Shown piece after piece: positions 7,988 to 17,300 of a stretch of DNA of 35,170 nucleotides. Position 1 is the first letter of the stretch. Each line of letters opens with the position of its first letter. This DNA is from Deltaproteobacteria bacterium (GTDB lineage: Bacteria; Myxococcota_A; UBA9160; UBA6930). The notes beneath the pieces are model-generated. The model was not told where the DNA came from, did no database searches, and saw nothing but the letters and a program-made list of their open reading frames with translations. The translations under genes were made by a program, and so were the position numbers. The stretch is taken from contig JAFDCZ010000023.1 of NCBI GenBank assembly GCA_019312665.1, forward strand, positions 1 through 35,170, in the 5' to 3' direction.

Positions 7988-10108
7988 TCAGGAATCACCG
8001 ATCGAAACGCTGCGCAGACGCAGGGCGTTGCTGATCACGGAGATCGAGGAGAGGCTCATCGCGCCGGCGGCAAGCATGGGGGATAGCAGCCAGCCGAAGG
8101 CCGGATAGAGCGCGCCGGCGGCGATGGGTATGGCCAGCCCGTTGTACCCGAAAGCCAGGAACAGGTTCTGGCGCAGGTTCCGTGCGGTAGCCTTCGCGAG
8201 CCGCACCGCACGAGGCAGGCCGGCGAGGTCGCCGCCGATGAGCGTGACGTCGGCGGTCTCCATCGCCACATCGGTTCCGGTGCCGAGCGCGATGCCGACA
8301 TCGGCTACCGCCAGAGCCGGCGCGTCGTTGATGCCGTCGCCAGCAAAGGCGACCGTGCGGCCCTCCGCCTGCAATCGCTCGACCAAGTCGGCTTTGTCGT
8401 TGGGCAAGAGGCCGGCGGCGATCTCGTCGATGCCGAGTTCTGAAGCGATGGCGCGGGCAGTGGTTTCGGTATCGCCGGTGGCCATCACGATGCGAAAGCC
8501 GCGCTCTTGAAGCTCAGCGACGAGTTCGCTGGCTCTCTCGCGAATCGGATCGGCGACTGCGATCGTGCCCGCCAGGGCCCCATCGATGGCGACGTGGACG
8601 ACCGTGTGGCCGGTGGCTCTCAGGCCTTCCGCTGCGTCCTGGTTCAGCGAGATTCCCCGACCGGCCAGAAAGGCCTCGGAGCCCAGGGCAACATCGTGTC
8701 CATCGACCTTTGCCGACACACCCTGGCCCACGTGGGCCTCGAAGGCTTCGGCCTCGGTGAGGGGAAGTGAACGTTCGCCGGCGGCGCGGACGATCGCGTC
8801 GGCCAGCGGGTGCTCACTGCTGCGCTCGAGGCTCGCCGCGAGGCGGAGAAGTTCATTTTCGTCACCACCCGGCACGACGAGCAGATCGGTCAGCTGGGGG
8901 CGGCCTTCGGTGAGAGTTCCAGTCTTGTCGACGACCAGGGTGTCGGCCTTCGCGAGCGCTTCGAGGGCGTCCGCCTGGCGGAAGAGGACGCCGGCGCTGG
9001 CGCCGCGCCCCATGGCGACGGTGATCGACATCGGCGTGGCCAGGCCTAGGGCGCAGGGGCAGGCGACGATCAGCACCGCCACTGCGGCCAATACGCCGTT
9101 GGCAAGGCGAGGTTCCGGGCCGACTGCCAGCCAGACGAAAAGCGCGAGCGCGGCCGCCAGCACCACGGCCGGAACGAACCACGCCGCGACGGCGTCTGCC
9201 AGGTTCTGGGCCGGTGCACGGCTACGCTGCGCCTCCGCGACACGGGCTGCGATGCGTGAGAGGAGCGTCTCGGATCCGACCCGGCGAGCCTCCATCACGA
9301 GCGCACCGGTACCGTTCAAGGTTCCCCCGACGAGCTCGTCGGCTTCCGTCTTGGCGACTGGAATGGGCTCGCCCGTGACCATCGATTCATCGACGGCGCT
9401 CGTGCCGGAAACGACCGTCCCATCGACCGGGATGGCTTCGCCGGGGCGCACGCGCAGCCGGTCGCCGACGTGGACATGGCAGATCGGTACGTCTTCGTCC
9501 GTTCCGTCGTCTGCGATTCGAAGGGCCCGAGCTGGCGCGTGATCGAGGAGCGCGCGCAAGGCGTCGCCCGTGCGGCGGCGCGCACGCAGCTCGATGACCT
9601 GTCCGAGCAGGACGAGCGTGACGATGACGGCCGCACCCTCGAAGTAGACCGGCGGGCGCCCATCGGGCCCGCGGAACGTTTCGGGGAAGACCTCTGGGAA
9701 GAGCGTGGCGATCAGGCTGGCCAGGAAGGCGATGCCGGTTCCGAGCGCAACGAGGGTGAACATGTTGCCGCGGCCGTTCAGCACCGAAGCCCAACCCCGT
9801 GCGAAGAACGGGGCGCCGCCCCAGAGTACGACGGGCGCAGCGAGAGCCAGCTGGATCCAGGGCGAGGGCTCCCAGCCGAGGCCCATGCCGCCCATCGTCA
9901 TCACCAACAGCGGCCCTGCGAGCAGCGTGCAGACCCAGAGCCGTCGCTGCATGTCATGGAGTTCGCCGTCATCCTCGACGCCCGCCGTCGGGTCGGCCGG
10001 TTCCAGGGCCATCCCGCATTGGGGGCAGGGCCCCGGTTCCATGGCGCCCACGCCCGGGCACATCGGGCAGATCCAATCCCATCCACCGTCGGGGGCTTCG
10101 GCGCTCAT
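7988..10108 (-). CDS. copA: Copper-exporting P1B-type ATPase
   Basis: A 706-residue inner-membrane pump that drives Cu+ out of the cytoplasm with ATP. It has the full P-type set: VTGEP (actuator), [12 protein letters not shown] with the CPC metal site (near residue 349), phosphorylation motif DKTGTLTEG (near 392), SEHPLADAI with the HP pair, and [11 protein letters not shown] (near 591). It lacks the usual N-terminal HMA domain (GMTCxxC). Instead residues 14-40 form a short heavy-metal-binding domain with two Cys pairs, CPMC and [10 protein letters not shown]; in related proteins the first is usually CPMH. Its ATG overlaps the csoR stop by four bases (ATGA), so translation is coupled, and the CsoR operator upstream makes it copper-inducible. 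Cu+ specificity is inferred from CPC plus CsoR; silver would also fit. Confidence 0.95.
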   Translation of the reverse strand: MSAEAPDGGWDWICPMCPGVGAMEPGPCPQCGMALEPADPTAGVEDDGELHDMQRRLWVCTLLAGPLLVMTMGGMGLGWEPSPWIQLALAAPVVLWGGAPFFARGWASVLNGRGNMFTLVALGTGIAFLASLIATLFPEVFPETFRGPDGRPPVYFEGAAVIVTLVLLGQVIELRARRRTGDALRALLDHAPARALRIADDGTDEDVPICHVHVGDRLRVRPGEAIPVDGTVVSGTSAVDESMVTGEPIPVAKTEADELVGGTLNGTGALVMEARRVGSETLLSRIAARVAEAQRSRAPAQNLADAVAAWFVPAVVLAAALALFVWLAVGPEPRLANGVLAAVAVLIVACPCALGLATPMSITVAMGRGASAGVLFRQADALEALAKADTLVVDKTGTLTEGRPQLTDLLVVPGGDENELLRLAASLERSSEHPLADAIVRAAGERSLPLTEAEAFEAHVGQGVSAKVDGHDVALGSEAFLAGRGISLNQDAAEGLRATGHTVVHVAIDGALAGTIAVADPIRERASELVAELQERGFRIVMATGDTETTARAIASELGIDEIAAGLLPNDKADLVERLQAEGRTVAFAGDGINDAPALAVADVGIALGTGTDVAMETADVTLIGGDLAGLPRAVRLAKATARNLRQNLFLAFGYNGLAIPIAAGALYPAFGWLLSPMLAAGAMSLSSISVISNALRLRSVSIGDS

Positions 10109-10389
10109 CGCCCCAGCCGCCCGAATTTCGAGAAGACCTCCAGCAGCTCATCCTTCTTGCGCTTGCGCTCCGCGGGGCTGCCAGTGGCAAAGGCCTGGGT
10201 CACACAGGTTTCCACGTGGCTCCCGAGGATCAGCTTTCCTGCCTGGTCGAGGGCCGCCCGAACCGCAGCGATCTGAAGCAGCACATCGACGCAGTAGCGC
10301 TCCTCGTCGACCATCCGCTGAATTCCCGCCACCTGCCCCGCAACCCGCTTGAGCCGCCGTTCCACCGCCGTCCGAGTATCCTCATCCAT
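10105..10389 (-). CDS. csoR: CsoR-type copper-sensing repressor
   Basis: A 94-residue all-helical repressor of the CsoR/RcnR (DUF156) family. The Cu(I) ligand set is intact: Cys33 (ERYCVDVL), His58 and Cys62 (GSHVETCV), the C-H-C pattern that separates copper sensors from the nickel and formaldehyde relatives. The N-terminal part ([19 protein letters not shown]) is the conserved helix of the family. In known CsoR proteins Cu(I) binding releases the DNA. The gene is first in an operon with copA (4-base overlap). Its own promoter carries a 7-3-7 palindrome between the -35 and -10 boxes, so autoregulation is very likely. The -10 box is so close to the ATG that the message is probably leaderless; no Shine-Dalgarno is visible. 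Confidence 0.95.
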   Translation of the reverse strand: MDEDTRTAVERRLKRVAGQVAGIQRMVDEERYCVDVLLQIAAVRAALDQAGKLILGSHVETCVTQAFATGSPAERKRKKDELLEVFSKFGRLGR

Positions 10390-10395
10390 GTGGAT

Positions 10396-10424
10396 ACTAT
10401 ATACCCCTATGGGGTATCCAGCAA
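10396..10424 (-). promoter_or_regulatory. csoR-copA promoter
   Basis: Read on the minus strand: -35 TTGCTG (10419-10424), a 17-base spacer, and -10 TATAGT (10396-10401). The ATG of csoR is at 10389, six bases after the -10 box, so transcription should start at or next to the start codon. This is a sequence-based call. Confidence 0.65.
10401..10417. promoter_or_regulatory. CsoR operator
   Basis: Perfect inverted repeat ATACCCC-TAT-GGGGTAT. The arms match the known CsoR box style (TACCC...GGGTA with C/G runs). It fills the spacer between -35 and -10, so bound repressor would block RNA polymerase. Confidence 0.8.
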
Positions 10425-10425
10425 C

Positions 10426-10524
10426 AACTCAACAAGCGGGGACGGGGTTTACAATTGACTCATTGAAAGGGGCAAAGCCCCTTTCAATGAGTCAATTGTA
10501 AACCCCGTCCCCGCTTGTTGAGTT
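10426..10524. repeat. Perfect 48-bp-arm palindrome (hairpin element)
   Basis: Arm 1 (10426-10473) and arm 2 (10477-10524) are exact reverse complements over 48 bases, separated only by AAA. It starts one base upstream of the csoR -35 box, and its last two bases form part of the TAA stop of the WYL regulator gene. The inner part (GAAAGGGGC-AAA-GCCCCTTTC) could end transcription in both directions. The perfect arms suggest a recent event or active maintenance. It resembles palindromic elements mobilised by REP-associated (Y1) transposases, but no such gene is in the window, so that link is inference. Confidence 0.95.
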
Positions 10525-11491
10525 AGTAGCGGGCCAGGGTGGCGCGGAGTTCGCTGGCGAGGGATTCGGCGAGGGACGTGGGTTCGAGGACGCGCACGCC
10601 GGAGCCGAAGGAGAGGACCCAGCGGGTCAGCTCTTCTCCGGTTCCGACCTCCATGCGGAGTTCGATGCGGCCGTCCTCCTGGGGCGTCATCTCCTGGCTG
10701 GGATGCCAGGCGTGCTCCTGGACGTAGAGGGCCCAGCGTTTTTCGAAGAGCAGGCGCACGGATTCCGGCGGTTCGGCGACCACACCGAAGGAGGAGCCGG
10801 TGTAGGCGTCGAAGTCGAAATCCTCCGGCACGTCGAAGGGGCGTTCGCTCAGGCTGGCCTCCCGGACGCGATCCACCGCGAAGGTTCGCACCTCACCGCT
10901 CTTGTGGTCGTGGCCGATCACGTAGAGGCCGCCGTTCTTGTACCAGACCCGGTAGGGATTCAGATCCCGCACGCTCACCTCGCCGGTGCGGCCTGTCTGG
11001 TACTCCATCGTGACCGTGTGGTGCTCGAGGACCGCCTCGTTGAATACCCGAATCACGTCCCGGAGCTCGTCGTACTTCTTGTGGGGGCCGGGTTGGATGC
11101 GGAAAGAGTTACGCAACTGCTCGAGAAAGGCCGTGAGCTCCGGGCCCAGGCTCGCGCGCACCTTGGCCATCGCCGAGCGGATCGAATCATGAAAGACCGT
11201 GCCCTGGAGGATGCCGAGCAGATCTTCGCCGAATGCCAGAGCGAGCACTTCGTCCGCGGTGAAAGGTGCGTCGCCGAGCTCGAAGGATTCATAGAGGCGG
11301 TAGAACACACGCCCGTCCCGCTTCTCACTGGTGACCGGGAATCCGGCGTACATCAGCGCGTCGAGGTCGCGGTAGACGGTGCGGCGCGTGACCTCGAGAT
11401 CACCAGCCAGATCATCGAGGCCGACCCCGTAGTGACTACGGGTCAGTCGCTGGATCAAACGCCACTGCCTTGCGAGCTGATCGCCGCGCAT
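10523..11491 (-). CDS. HTH-WYL domain transcriptional regulator (YafY-like)
   Basis: A 322-residue DNA-binding regulator. Residues about 8-65 form a DeoR-type winged helix (LDDLAGDLEVTRRTVYRDLD, then a wing in SEKRDGRVFYRL). The middle and C-terminal parts match the WYL sensor architecture: a core near residues 140-220 (VTMEYQTGRTGEVSVRDLNP, VWYKNGGLYVIGHDH, RTFAVDRV) and a C-terminal WCX-like extension. WYL domains often bind nucleic acids or small ligands; the ligand here is unknown. The gene stands alone, 6 bases upstream of the efp end on the same strand, and may be co-transcribed from efp. Its stop codon is built partly from the palindrome edge, so the insertion may have set its present C-terminus. 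Confidence 0.88.
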   Translation of the reverse strand: MRGDQLARQWRLIQRLTRSHYGVGLDDLAGDLEVTRRTVYRDLDALMYAGFPVTSEKRDGRVFYRLYESFELGDAPFTADEVLALAFGEDLLGILQGTVFHDSIRSAMAKVRASLGPELTAFLEQLRNSFRIQPGPHKKYDELRDVIRVFNEAVLEHHTVTMEYQTGRTGEVSVRDLNPYRVWYKNGGLYVIGHDHKSGEVRTFAVDRVREASLSERPFDVPEDFDFDAYTGSSFGVVAEPPESVRLLFEKRWALYVQEHAWHPSQEMTPQEDGRIELRMEVGTGEELTRWVLSFGSGVRVLEPTSLAESLASELRATLARY

Positions 11492-11497
11492 CCAGTG

Positions 11498-12064
11498 CTA
11501 CTTGTTCACCCGCTCCACGTACTCGGCCGTGCGAGTGTCCACGCGCACGACGTCGCCCTCCTTGAGGAAGAGCGGTACCTGGACCACAGCGCCCGTCTCC
11601 AGCGTTGCAGGCTTGGTGGCGCCGGAGGCCGTGTCGCCCTTCACGCCCGGATCGGTCGTGGCGATCTCGACCTGGATGAACGCGGGAAGCTCGATGTTGA
11701 TGGGTGATCCCTTGTACAGGATCACATCGATCTCGATGTTCTCCTTCAAGAACTTGACCGCGTCCCCCACCTGCTCCTTCGAAATCGACATCTGCTCGTA
11801 GCTCTCGTTGTCCATGAACACGAGGTCTTCGCCGTCCTGGTAGAGGTACTGCATGTGGCGCTCGTCGATATCGGCCTCGGCCACCTTCTCGCCGGAGCGG
11901 AAGGTCTTGTCGAGCACGCGACCCGTGCGCAGGTTCTTCATCTTCGTGCGCACGAAGGCACCGCCCTTGCCGGGCTTCACGTGTTGGAAATAGGTCATCA
12001 CGAACGGCTCGCCGTCCATTTCGATCTTGAGACCGTTCTTGAAGTTCGACGTGTCGACGGCCAT
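11498..12064 (-). CDS. efp: Translation elongation factor P
   Basis: A 188-residue protein of normal family length. It binds the ribosome between the P and E sites and relieves stalling at polyproline stretches. The N-terminal KOW-like domain has the loop VKPGKGGAFVR with Lys33, the site that EpmA beta-lysylates in many bacteria; having Lys rather than Arg argues against the EarP rhamnose system. Two OB-type domains follow (DNESYEQM and the C-terminal GDTASGATKPATLETG signature). The ATG at 12064 follows AAAGG. It is downstream of the acyltransferase gene on the same strand (59-base gap), an ordinary housekeeping setting. The product is cytosolic. Confidence 0.97.
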   Translation of the reverse strand: MAVDTSNFKNGLKIEMDGEPFVMTYFQHVKPGKGGAFVRTKMKNLRTGRVLDKTFRSGEKVAEADIDERHMQYLYQDGEDLVFMDNESYEQMSISKEQVGDAVKFLKENIEIDVILYKGSPINIELPAFIQVEIATTDPGVKGDTASGATKPATLETGAVVQVPLFLKEGDVVRVDTRTAEYVERVNK

Positions 12065-12123
12065 AAGCCTTTGGATCTCCAGGGGATTCGGGCGCGAGAG
12101 GATAGCCGCTGCTGGCTCTGCAG

Positions 12124-13035
12124 CTAGCTTCGGCGGAGGATCCGAAGCATGCCCGTGATCTGGTTGCGAATCTCGGCAGCGGTCTGTGCGGGCGGCCCGG
12201 CGAGCAGCTCCTCCGGCGCGATCGGCGGACCGTACTGGATGCGGTAGCTGACCGGAAGCGGGATCAGGCCCAGTGGGCCGAGCAGCGGAAAGGTGGGGGT
12301 GATCGGGAGGGCGGGCAGTCCGAGCTGCTCTGCGAGGTTTTCGAGATTCGCGATCACCGGGGCCTGGCTCTCGGGGCCGAGCATCGCCACCGGCACGATC
12401 GGCACCTGGGCAAGGAGGGCCTCTTCGACGAAGCCTGGATGGAAGCGGTCGAGGTCGAAGCGTGCGCGGAAGCTCTTACCAATGCCCGCCACGCCCTCCG
12501 GGAAGATCAGGACCCGATCGCCCCTGGCGAGTAGCGCACGGAAGTTCTCGCGCGTTCCGATCACCTGACCCATCGCGGAATAGAATGGGCGCACGGCGGG
12601 GATCTGCTCGACGAAACGGTCGACCAGAGCGCGCAAGACCCGGGGCGGGTCGGTCTTCAGCAAACCGTCCATGATGAGCATGGCCGCGTCGAAGGGAAGC
12701 ACGCCGCCGTGGTTCGCAACCAGGATGACGGCGCCCTCTTGGGGAACGTGCTCGAAACCCTGGCTTTGCACCCGGAACCAGCGCCGATACAGGAACTCGA
12801 AAAAGGGGCGAGCCCGTTGGATGGTGGCCGGGTCGAGGCCGAAGGGATCGTCCAGCTCTTCCGGGGGACGCGAGGTCGGTAGGCCGGGCAGGGCGCCTTG
12901 CTTGCGAAGCCGAGCCCGGAGTCCGTCGAGCGCCTCGTTCCAGAGCTCGGCCTCCGCGTTGGCGATTTCGAGCCGAGGGCCTCCGAGCATGCCGTCGACA
13001 AGCTCTCCAATCGAGTCTTCGCCAGTCCCCGTCAT
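12124..13035 (-). CDS. PlsC-like lysophospholipid acyltransferase (paralog 1)
   Basis: A 303-residue acyltransferase of the LPLAT superfamily, expected at the inner membrane face and moving acyl chains to a lysophospholipid or related alcohol. Block I is NHGGVLPFDAAM, with His and Asp six residues apart, a spacing seen in the LPLAT branch near MGAT/DGAT-like enzymes, not the usual HX4D. Block III is FPEGVAGIGK, and block IV is near IVPVAMLG. It is a clear paralog of the protein encoded at 21775-22662: both share IGTREN or VGTREN, FPEGV and TFPLLGPLG at the same positions. The N-terminal 90 residues are helical and variable. Divergent from the DUF3604 gene (82-base gap). The acyl acceptor is unknown. 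Confidence 0.85.
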   Translation of the reverse strand: MTGTGEDSIGELVDGMLGGPRLEIANAEAELWNEALDGLRARLRKQGALPGLPTSRPPEELDDPFGLDPATIQRARPFFEFLYRRWFRVQSQGFEHVPQEGAVILVANHGGVLPFDAAMLIMDGLLKTDPPRVLRALVDRFVEQIPAVRPFYSAMGQVIGTRENFRALLARGDRVLIFPEGVAGIGKSFRARFDLDRFHPGFVEEALLAQVPIVPVAMLGPESQAPVIANLENLAEQLGLPALPITPTFPLLGPLGLIPLPVSYRIQYGPPIAPEELLAGPPAQTAAEIRNQITGMLRILRRS

Positions 13036-13117
13036 TCAGGAAGAAGGGTATCGCCCGTGCGAAAGTCCGCCCAGACGGCTTACCCTACCCGCCGGAGTCA
13101 TTCCTGAAGGAGTCCTC

Positions 13118-15352
13118 ATGTTGAGCCGTTCTCTCGTCATTCTCGGCTTCCTGCTGGCGGGGGTGCTCGGCCTTCTTCACTACGCGGGTACCGGCGCGGG
13201 CGCGCCCGCGCCTCTGGGTGGGACGCCCGAGGCCCGGAAGATTGCTCCTGCGGTCGTGGCCGCGCGGGCAGAAGCCGTACAGAGGGCGGCGGACGAGCTC
13301 GGGGTGGCTCACTCGAAGCAGATCTTGTTTGGCGATCTCCATGTCCACTCGACCTTCTCGTTCGATGCCTTTCAGATGAGCCTGCCGATGGCGGGGGGAG
13401 ATGGCGCCCATCCCGTGGCCGATGCTTGCGACTTCGCTCGCCACTGCGCCGGCCTGGATTTCTGGTCGATCAATGACCACGCCGTCACGCTCGGTCCCCG
13501 CCGTTGGGCCGAGACCGTCGAGACGATGCGCCAATGCAATGCCGTTGCGGGGGATGCGGAGAACCCGGATACGGTGGCGTTCCTCGGCTGGGAATGGACC
13601 CAGGTCGGCCCGACGCCCGACACCCACTACGGCCACAAGAACGTGATCCTCCGGGATCTCGACGACGAACGAATCCCGACCCGCCCGATCAGCGCCGGGA
13701 TTCCAGGCGGAGCGAGCGACGAAGGCCTCACGGTCCCGCCTGCGGTCGTGCTGGGCCTGCTCAGTGTCTCCGAGTGGAAGACCGGTGGGCCCGCGTTCGC
13801 CGAGTACCTCCGGGAGACGGGGAACCTGGTCGATTGCGAAGCCGACGTTCCGGTCCGCGATCTTCCCACCGATTGCAGGGAAGTCGCCCGCACACCGAAG
13901 CTGCTGTTCGAGAAGCTCCGGGATTGGAACCTCGCCACGCTCGTCATCCCTCATGGCACGACCTGGGGTTTCTATACGCCGCCCGGCTCGGCCTGGGACA
14001 AGCAGATCACTGTGGGAATGCACGATCCGGAGGAGCAGCGGCTGATCGAGGTGATGAGCGGTCACGGGAATTCGGAGGAGTACCGTCCGTTCCGAGAAGT
14101 GCTCTTCGGCGCAGATGGGTCTCGGACCTGTCCCGCACCGACGGACGCCTACCTTCCCTCTTGCTGGCGCGCCGGTGAGATCATCCAGGCACGCTGCGCA
14201 TCGGAAGGTGCGGGGGAAGCGGAGTGCGAGGAACGTGCCGCGGTGGCTCGTCAGCATTGGGTCGATGCGAATCGAAACGGAGGCGCTTCCACGGTGCCCG
14301 GCGTGTTGGCGAAGGAGTGGCAGGATGCCGGCCAATGTCGCGACTGCGAGATTCCGTCCTTCAACTACCGGCCCAGAAGCTCGGTCCAGTACATCCTGTC
14401 GCTCTCGAATCCGGAAGCCGAGGCCGATGCCGATCGCTTCCGATTTGGCATCATCGCATCGAGTGACAATCACTCAGGGCGCCCGGGCACAGGCTACAAG
14501 GAGTTCTCCCGCGCAGAGTTCACGGAGGCCCGGTTCGGGAATTTCCTGGACACACCGCTCGGTGAGGTGCCGGAACGCGAGCCCGTGGCCCACTCGGAGC
14601 CGGCGGCCGAGAAGTTTTCGACGGCAGTCTTCTCGGTCTGGGAGACCGAGCGGCAATCCTCGTTCTTCATGACAGGAGGGCTTGCTGCGGTTCACTCGGA
14701 GGGGCGGAGCCGGGAACAGATATGGGATGCGATGCAACGCAAGGAAGTGTATGGCACCAGCGGCCCGCGCATCTTGTTGTGGTTCGATCTGCTGAACGGG
14801 CCGAACGGCAGTCCGGTTCCGATGGGTGGGCAGGTGACGCTGGACGAGTCGCCGATCTTCCAGGTGCGCGCGGTCGGCTCCTTCGAACAGAAGCCGGGCT
14901 GTCCTGCCGATGCGGGCGCGGCGATGGCTCCCGAGCGCCTCGAACGCGTCTGCCAGGGCGAGTGCTACCACCCCTCCGACGAGCGTCGCCCGATCAGCCG
15001 TCTCGAGATCGTCCGAATCCTTCCTCAAGAGAGCTCGGCCGAAGACGTGACGCCGCTGATCGAGGATCCGTGGCGGGTGATCCAATGCAGCGGCGATCCG
15101 TCGGGCTGCAAAGCGGCGTTTACGGACCCGGACTTCGCGAGTTTGGGCCGCGATGCGCTCTACTACGTGCGCGCGATCGAGGCTCCGAGCCAAGCCGTCC
15201 AAGCGGACCCGCTCGCCTGCACGTTCGACGACAGCGGGCGCTGCGTTACGACGTCTCCGTGCTCGGATCGCCCGTGGAGCGATGAATGCCTGGCCGAGAC
15301 GGAAGAGCGAGCCTGGTCCTCGCCCATCTTCGTGGACTACCAAGCCGACTGA
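13118..15352 (+). CDS. DUF3604 protein, exported, PHP-like metal site
   Basis: A 744-residue protein of the DUF3604 family, whose biochemical role is not established. The ATG at 13118 follows AAGGAG; the frame is open further upstream, but only over the antisense of the acyltransferase gene. The N-terminus is a signal or anchor helix (LVILGFLLAGVLGLLHYAG). The catalytic-looking core starts at residue 70 with LFGDLHVHSTFSFDAF, an HxH motif as in PHP phosphoesterases, followed by FWSINDHAVTLGPRRW, FLGWEWTQ, HYGHKNVI, VIPHGTTWGF and IIASSDNHSGRPG, which together supply His and Asp metal ligands. Several Cys pairs in the second half suggest disulfides outside the cytoplasm. Phosphoesterase or hydrolase activity is inferred from these motifs only. 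It converges on etfA with a 23-base gap. Confidence 0.85.
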   Translation: MLSRSLVILGFLLAGVLGLLHYAGTGAGAPAPLGGTPEARKIAPAVVAARAEAVQRAADELGVAHSKQILFGDLHVHSTFSFDAFQMSLPMAGGDGAHPVADACDFARHCAGLDFWSINDHAVTLGPRRWAETVETMRQCNAVAGDAENPDTVAFLGWEWTQVGPTPDTHYGHKNVILRDLDDERIPTRPISAGIPGGASDEGLTVPPAVVLGLLSVSEWKTGGPAFAEYLRETGNLVDCEADVPVRDLPTDCREVARTPKLLFEKLRDWNLATLVIPHGTTWGFYTPPGSAWDKQITVGMHDPEEQRLIEVMSGHGNSEEYRPFREVLFGADGSRTCPAPTDAYLPSCWRAGEIIQARCASEGAGEAECEERAAVARQHWVDANRNGGASTVPGVLAKEWQDAGQCRDCEIPSFNYRPRSSVQYILSLSNPEAEADADRFRFGIIASSDNHSGRPGTGYKEFSRAEFTEARFGNFLDTPLGEVPEREPVAHSEPAAEKFSTAVFSVWETERQSSFFMTGGLAAVHSEGRSREQIWDAMQRKEVYGTSGPRILLWFDLLNGPNGSPVPMGGQVTLDESPIFQVRAVGSFEQKPGCPADAGAAMAPERLERVCQGECYHPSDERRPISRLEIVRILPQESSAEDVTPLIEDPWRVIQCSGDPSGCKAAFTDPDFASLGRDALYYVRAIEAPSQAVQADPLACTFDDSGRCVTTSPCSDRPWSDECLAETEERAWSSPIFVDYQAD

Positions 15353-15375
15353 AAGTCAATGCCTCCGGAGTGGGC

Positions 15376-16323
15376 TCAGCCCTTGGCCTCCTGGAGAGCG
15401 GCCGTGAGGGCGGGGATGATCTCGAAGAGATCAGCGACGACGCCGATCTGTGCGACCTCGAAGATCGGCGCGTCTGCGTCCTTGTTGATGGCGATGATGA
15501 AGTTCGAGCCCTTCATGCCGACCAGGTGCTGGATGGCACCGGAGATGCCAGCAGCCACGTAGAGCTTCGGCGCCACGACCTGGCCCGAGGAGCCGACCTG
15601 GTACTCGTGGGGCAACCAGCCGGCATCGACCACCGGGCGTGAGGCGCCCATGGCACCGCCCAGAACGTCGGCCAGAGGCTGGATGACCTCCTTGAACTTC
15701 TCCGGATCTCCCACGCCGCGGCCGCCCGAGATGATGACCTCGGCTGCAGAGAGATCGACTCCCTTGGACTCGGCCAGCTTGGTTTCGACGAACACGGAGC
15801 GTGCACCGGACGTATCGACCGAGAGGCTCTCGGTTCCACCGTCGGTCGAGCCCTCGAAGGCCGGCAAGGCGCCGGGCTGGACCGTCACGACGGCCTTGTC
15901 GCCGGGCACCTTCACCCGCGCGTTGAGCTTGCCGTTGAAGACGCGGCGAATGTAGGCGCCGTCCTGGAAATCGAAGACATCCGAGACGAGGGCCACGTCC
16001 AGGCCCGCCGCGACGCGCGGAGCCACATCCCAACCGCTCGGCGTGTTGGAGACGAGCACCACATCCGCACCCGAGGCATCGACCGCGGCGCGGATCGCTG
16101 CGGCGTAGCCCTCGACGTTGTAGTTGGCGAGTGAGGCGTCGTCGGCCACGTAGACCGTGCCGCCGCCCTTCTTGGCGAAGCTCTCGGCCTCGCCGGCGAT
16201 GCCACTGCCAATCACCAGGCTCTTGACGTCGCCGCCGAGCTTCTGGGCGAAGGCGGCCAGCTCGTAGCTGGCTTCGCGGATCGTGCCGTCTTTGATCTCG
16301 GTGACGATGAGGATGTTGCCCAT
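15376..16323 (-). CDS. etfA: Electron transfer flavoprotein alpha subunit
   Basis: A 315-residue FAD-binding subunit of ETF, which takes electrons from acyl-CoA dehydrogenases and hands them to ETF:quinone oxidoreductase. The ATG at 16323 follows AAGGAG; an upstream open stretch has no family similarity. The C-terminal FAD domain shows the family signature: [48 protein letters not shown] and NKDADAPIF. The N-terminal domain is more variable ([20 protein letters not shown]). It is 25 bases downstream of etfB in the same transcript. Together with the B12 acyl-CoA genes in this window it fits an organism that oxidises fatty or branched acids. Confidence 0.96.
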   Translation of the reverse strand: MGNILIVTEIKDGTIREASYELAAFAQKLGGDVKSLVIGSGIAGEAESFAKKGGGTVYVADDASLANYNVEGYAAAIRAAVDASGADVVLVSNTPSGWDVAPRVAAGLDVALVSDVFDFQDGAYIRRVFNGKLNARVKVPGDKAVVTVQPGALPAFEGSTDGGTESLSVDTSGARSVFVETKLAESKGVDLSAAEVIISGGRGVGDPEKFKEVIQPLADVLGGAMGASRPVVDAGWLPHEYQVGSSGQVVAPKLYVAAGISGAIQHLVGMKGSNFIIAINKDADAPIFEVAQIGVVADLFEIIPALTAALQEAKG

Positions 16324-16348
16324 CGGTGTTCTCCTTGTGCGGGCCCTC

Positions 16349-17131
16349 CTAGAGGAGGCCCAGCTCCTTGATCTTGCCAACGAGCTGGGTCACCACCTCG
16401 TCGGTCGAACCTTCGATGATCTCTGCGCCTTCGCCGCGCACCGGTGCGTAGATCTTCTCGATCTGCGCCTTGGCGCCCGCCGCGCCCACCACGCCCGAAA
16501 GGCCCAGATCGCCGGCGCTCTTCGTATCCATGGGCTTCTTCTTGGCGGCCATGATGCCCTTGAGCGAGGCGTAGCGGACCTGGTTCAGGCCGGACTGCAC
16601 CGCGATCAAGCAGGGCTTGGCGAGGTCGACCACTTCGAGAGCGCCACCCTCGAGCTCTCGCTCGCAGCGGTAGCCATCGCCCTCGGGCGTGGCCTTCATC
16701 ACGGCGGTCGCACTCGGCACGCCCATCAGCTCGGCCATCATCGGCGGCACGGCCGAAGCATTGCCGTCGTCGGACATCAGGCCCATCAGGACGAGATCCG
16801 GGCTCTCTTCCTTGGCCACGGCGGCCAGCACCTTGGCAATGCCGAGGGTGTCGGAACCGTCGATCTCCGCGTCCTTCACGTGGATGGCGCGGTCGGCGCC
16901 CATGCCGAGCGCCGTGCGCAGGGCCTGGGTCACACGATCGGGACCGATCGACACCACCACCACCTCGGCTTCGCCCGCATCCTTGATGCGCAGCGCTTCC
17001 TCGAGGGCAAAGGTGTCGTAGCTGTTGATCTCGAACTTGATGCCATCTTCTTTGATCCAGGTGCCCGCGCCATCGATATCGAGACGGGCATCCTGGTGCG
17101 GCACCTGCTTCAGGCAGACCAGGATCTTCAT
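16349..17131 (-). CDS. etfB: Electron transfer flavoprotein beta subunit
   Basis: A 260-residue partner of EtfA, binding AMP in the known structures. Family motifs run along the protein: MKILVCLKQVPHQDAR, INSYDTFALEEALRIKD, VSIGPDRVTQALRTALGMGAD and VLMGLMSDDGNASAVPPMMA. The loop YASLKGIMAAKKKP corresponds to the recognition loop that docks dehydrogenases (its Leu is kept). GGAGG upstream of the ATG at 17131 serves as the ribosome site. The 169-base gap upstream, before the MBL hydrolase gene on the same strand, is G-rich and probably carries the etfBA promoter, though I could not fix one box pair. Confidence 0.96.
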   Translation of the reverse strand: MKILVCLKQVPHQDARLDIDGAGTWIKEDGIKFEINSYDTFALEEALRIKDAGEAEVVVVSIGPDRVTQALRTALGMGADRAIHVKDAEIDGSDTLGIAKVLAAVAKEESPDLVLMGLMSDDGNASAVPPMMAELMGVPSATAVMKATPEGDGYRCERELEGGALEVVDLAKPCLIAVQSGLNQVRYASLKGIMAAKKKPMDTKSAGDLGLSGVVGAAGAKAQIEKIYAPVRGEGAEIIEGSTDEVVTQLVGKIKELGLL

Positions 17132-17300
17132 GGGGACAGAGCCTCCGGGTTACGGTCAAAGGGGGCCCGAGGCGCTCCGGTCCCATGGGGGGAGGGGGCT
17201 TCGAGCGAGGGCGGACGGTAACGGAGTGGGGGGCGCATTTCAAGAACTGCGGCGGGGGAAAGTGCCCCAGATCCGAGGGCTTACGGCCGCGCGCGGAAGA

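Noticed and set aside
13085..14473. A 462-residue minus-strand open frame
   Set aside because: Antisense to the DUF3604 gene; no ribosome site, and its His/Arg-rich content mirrors the sense codons.
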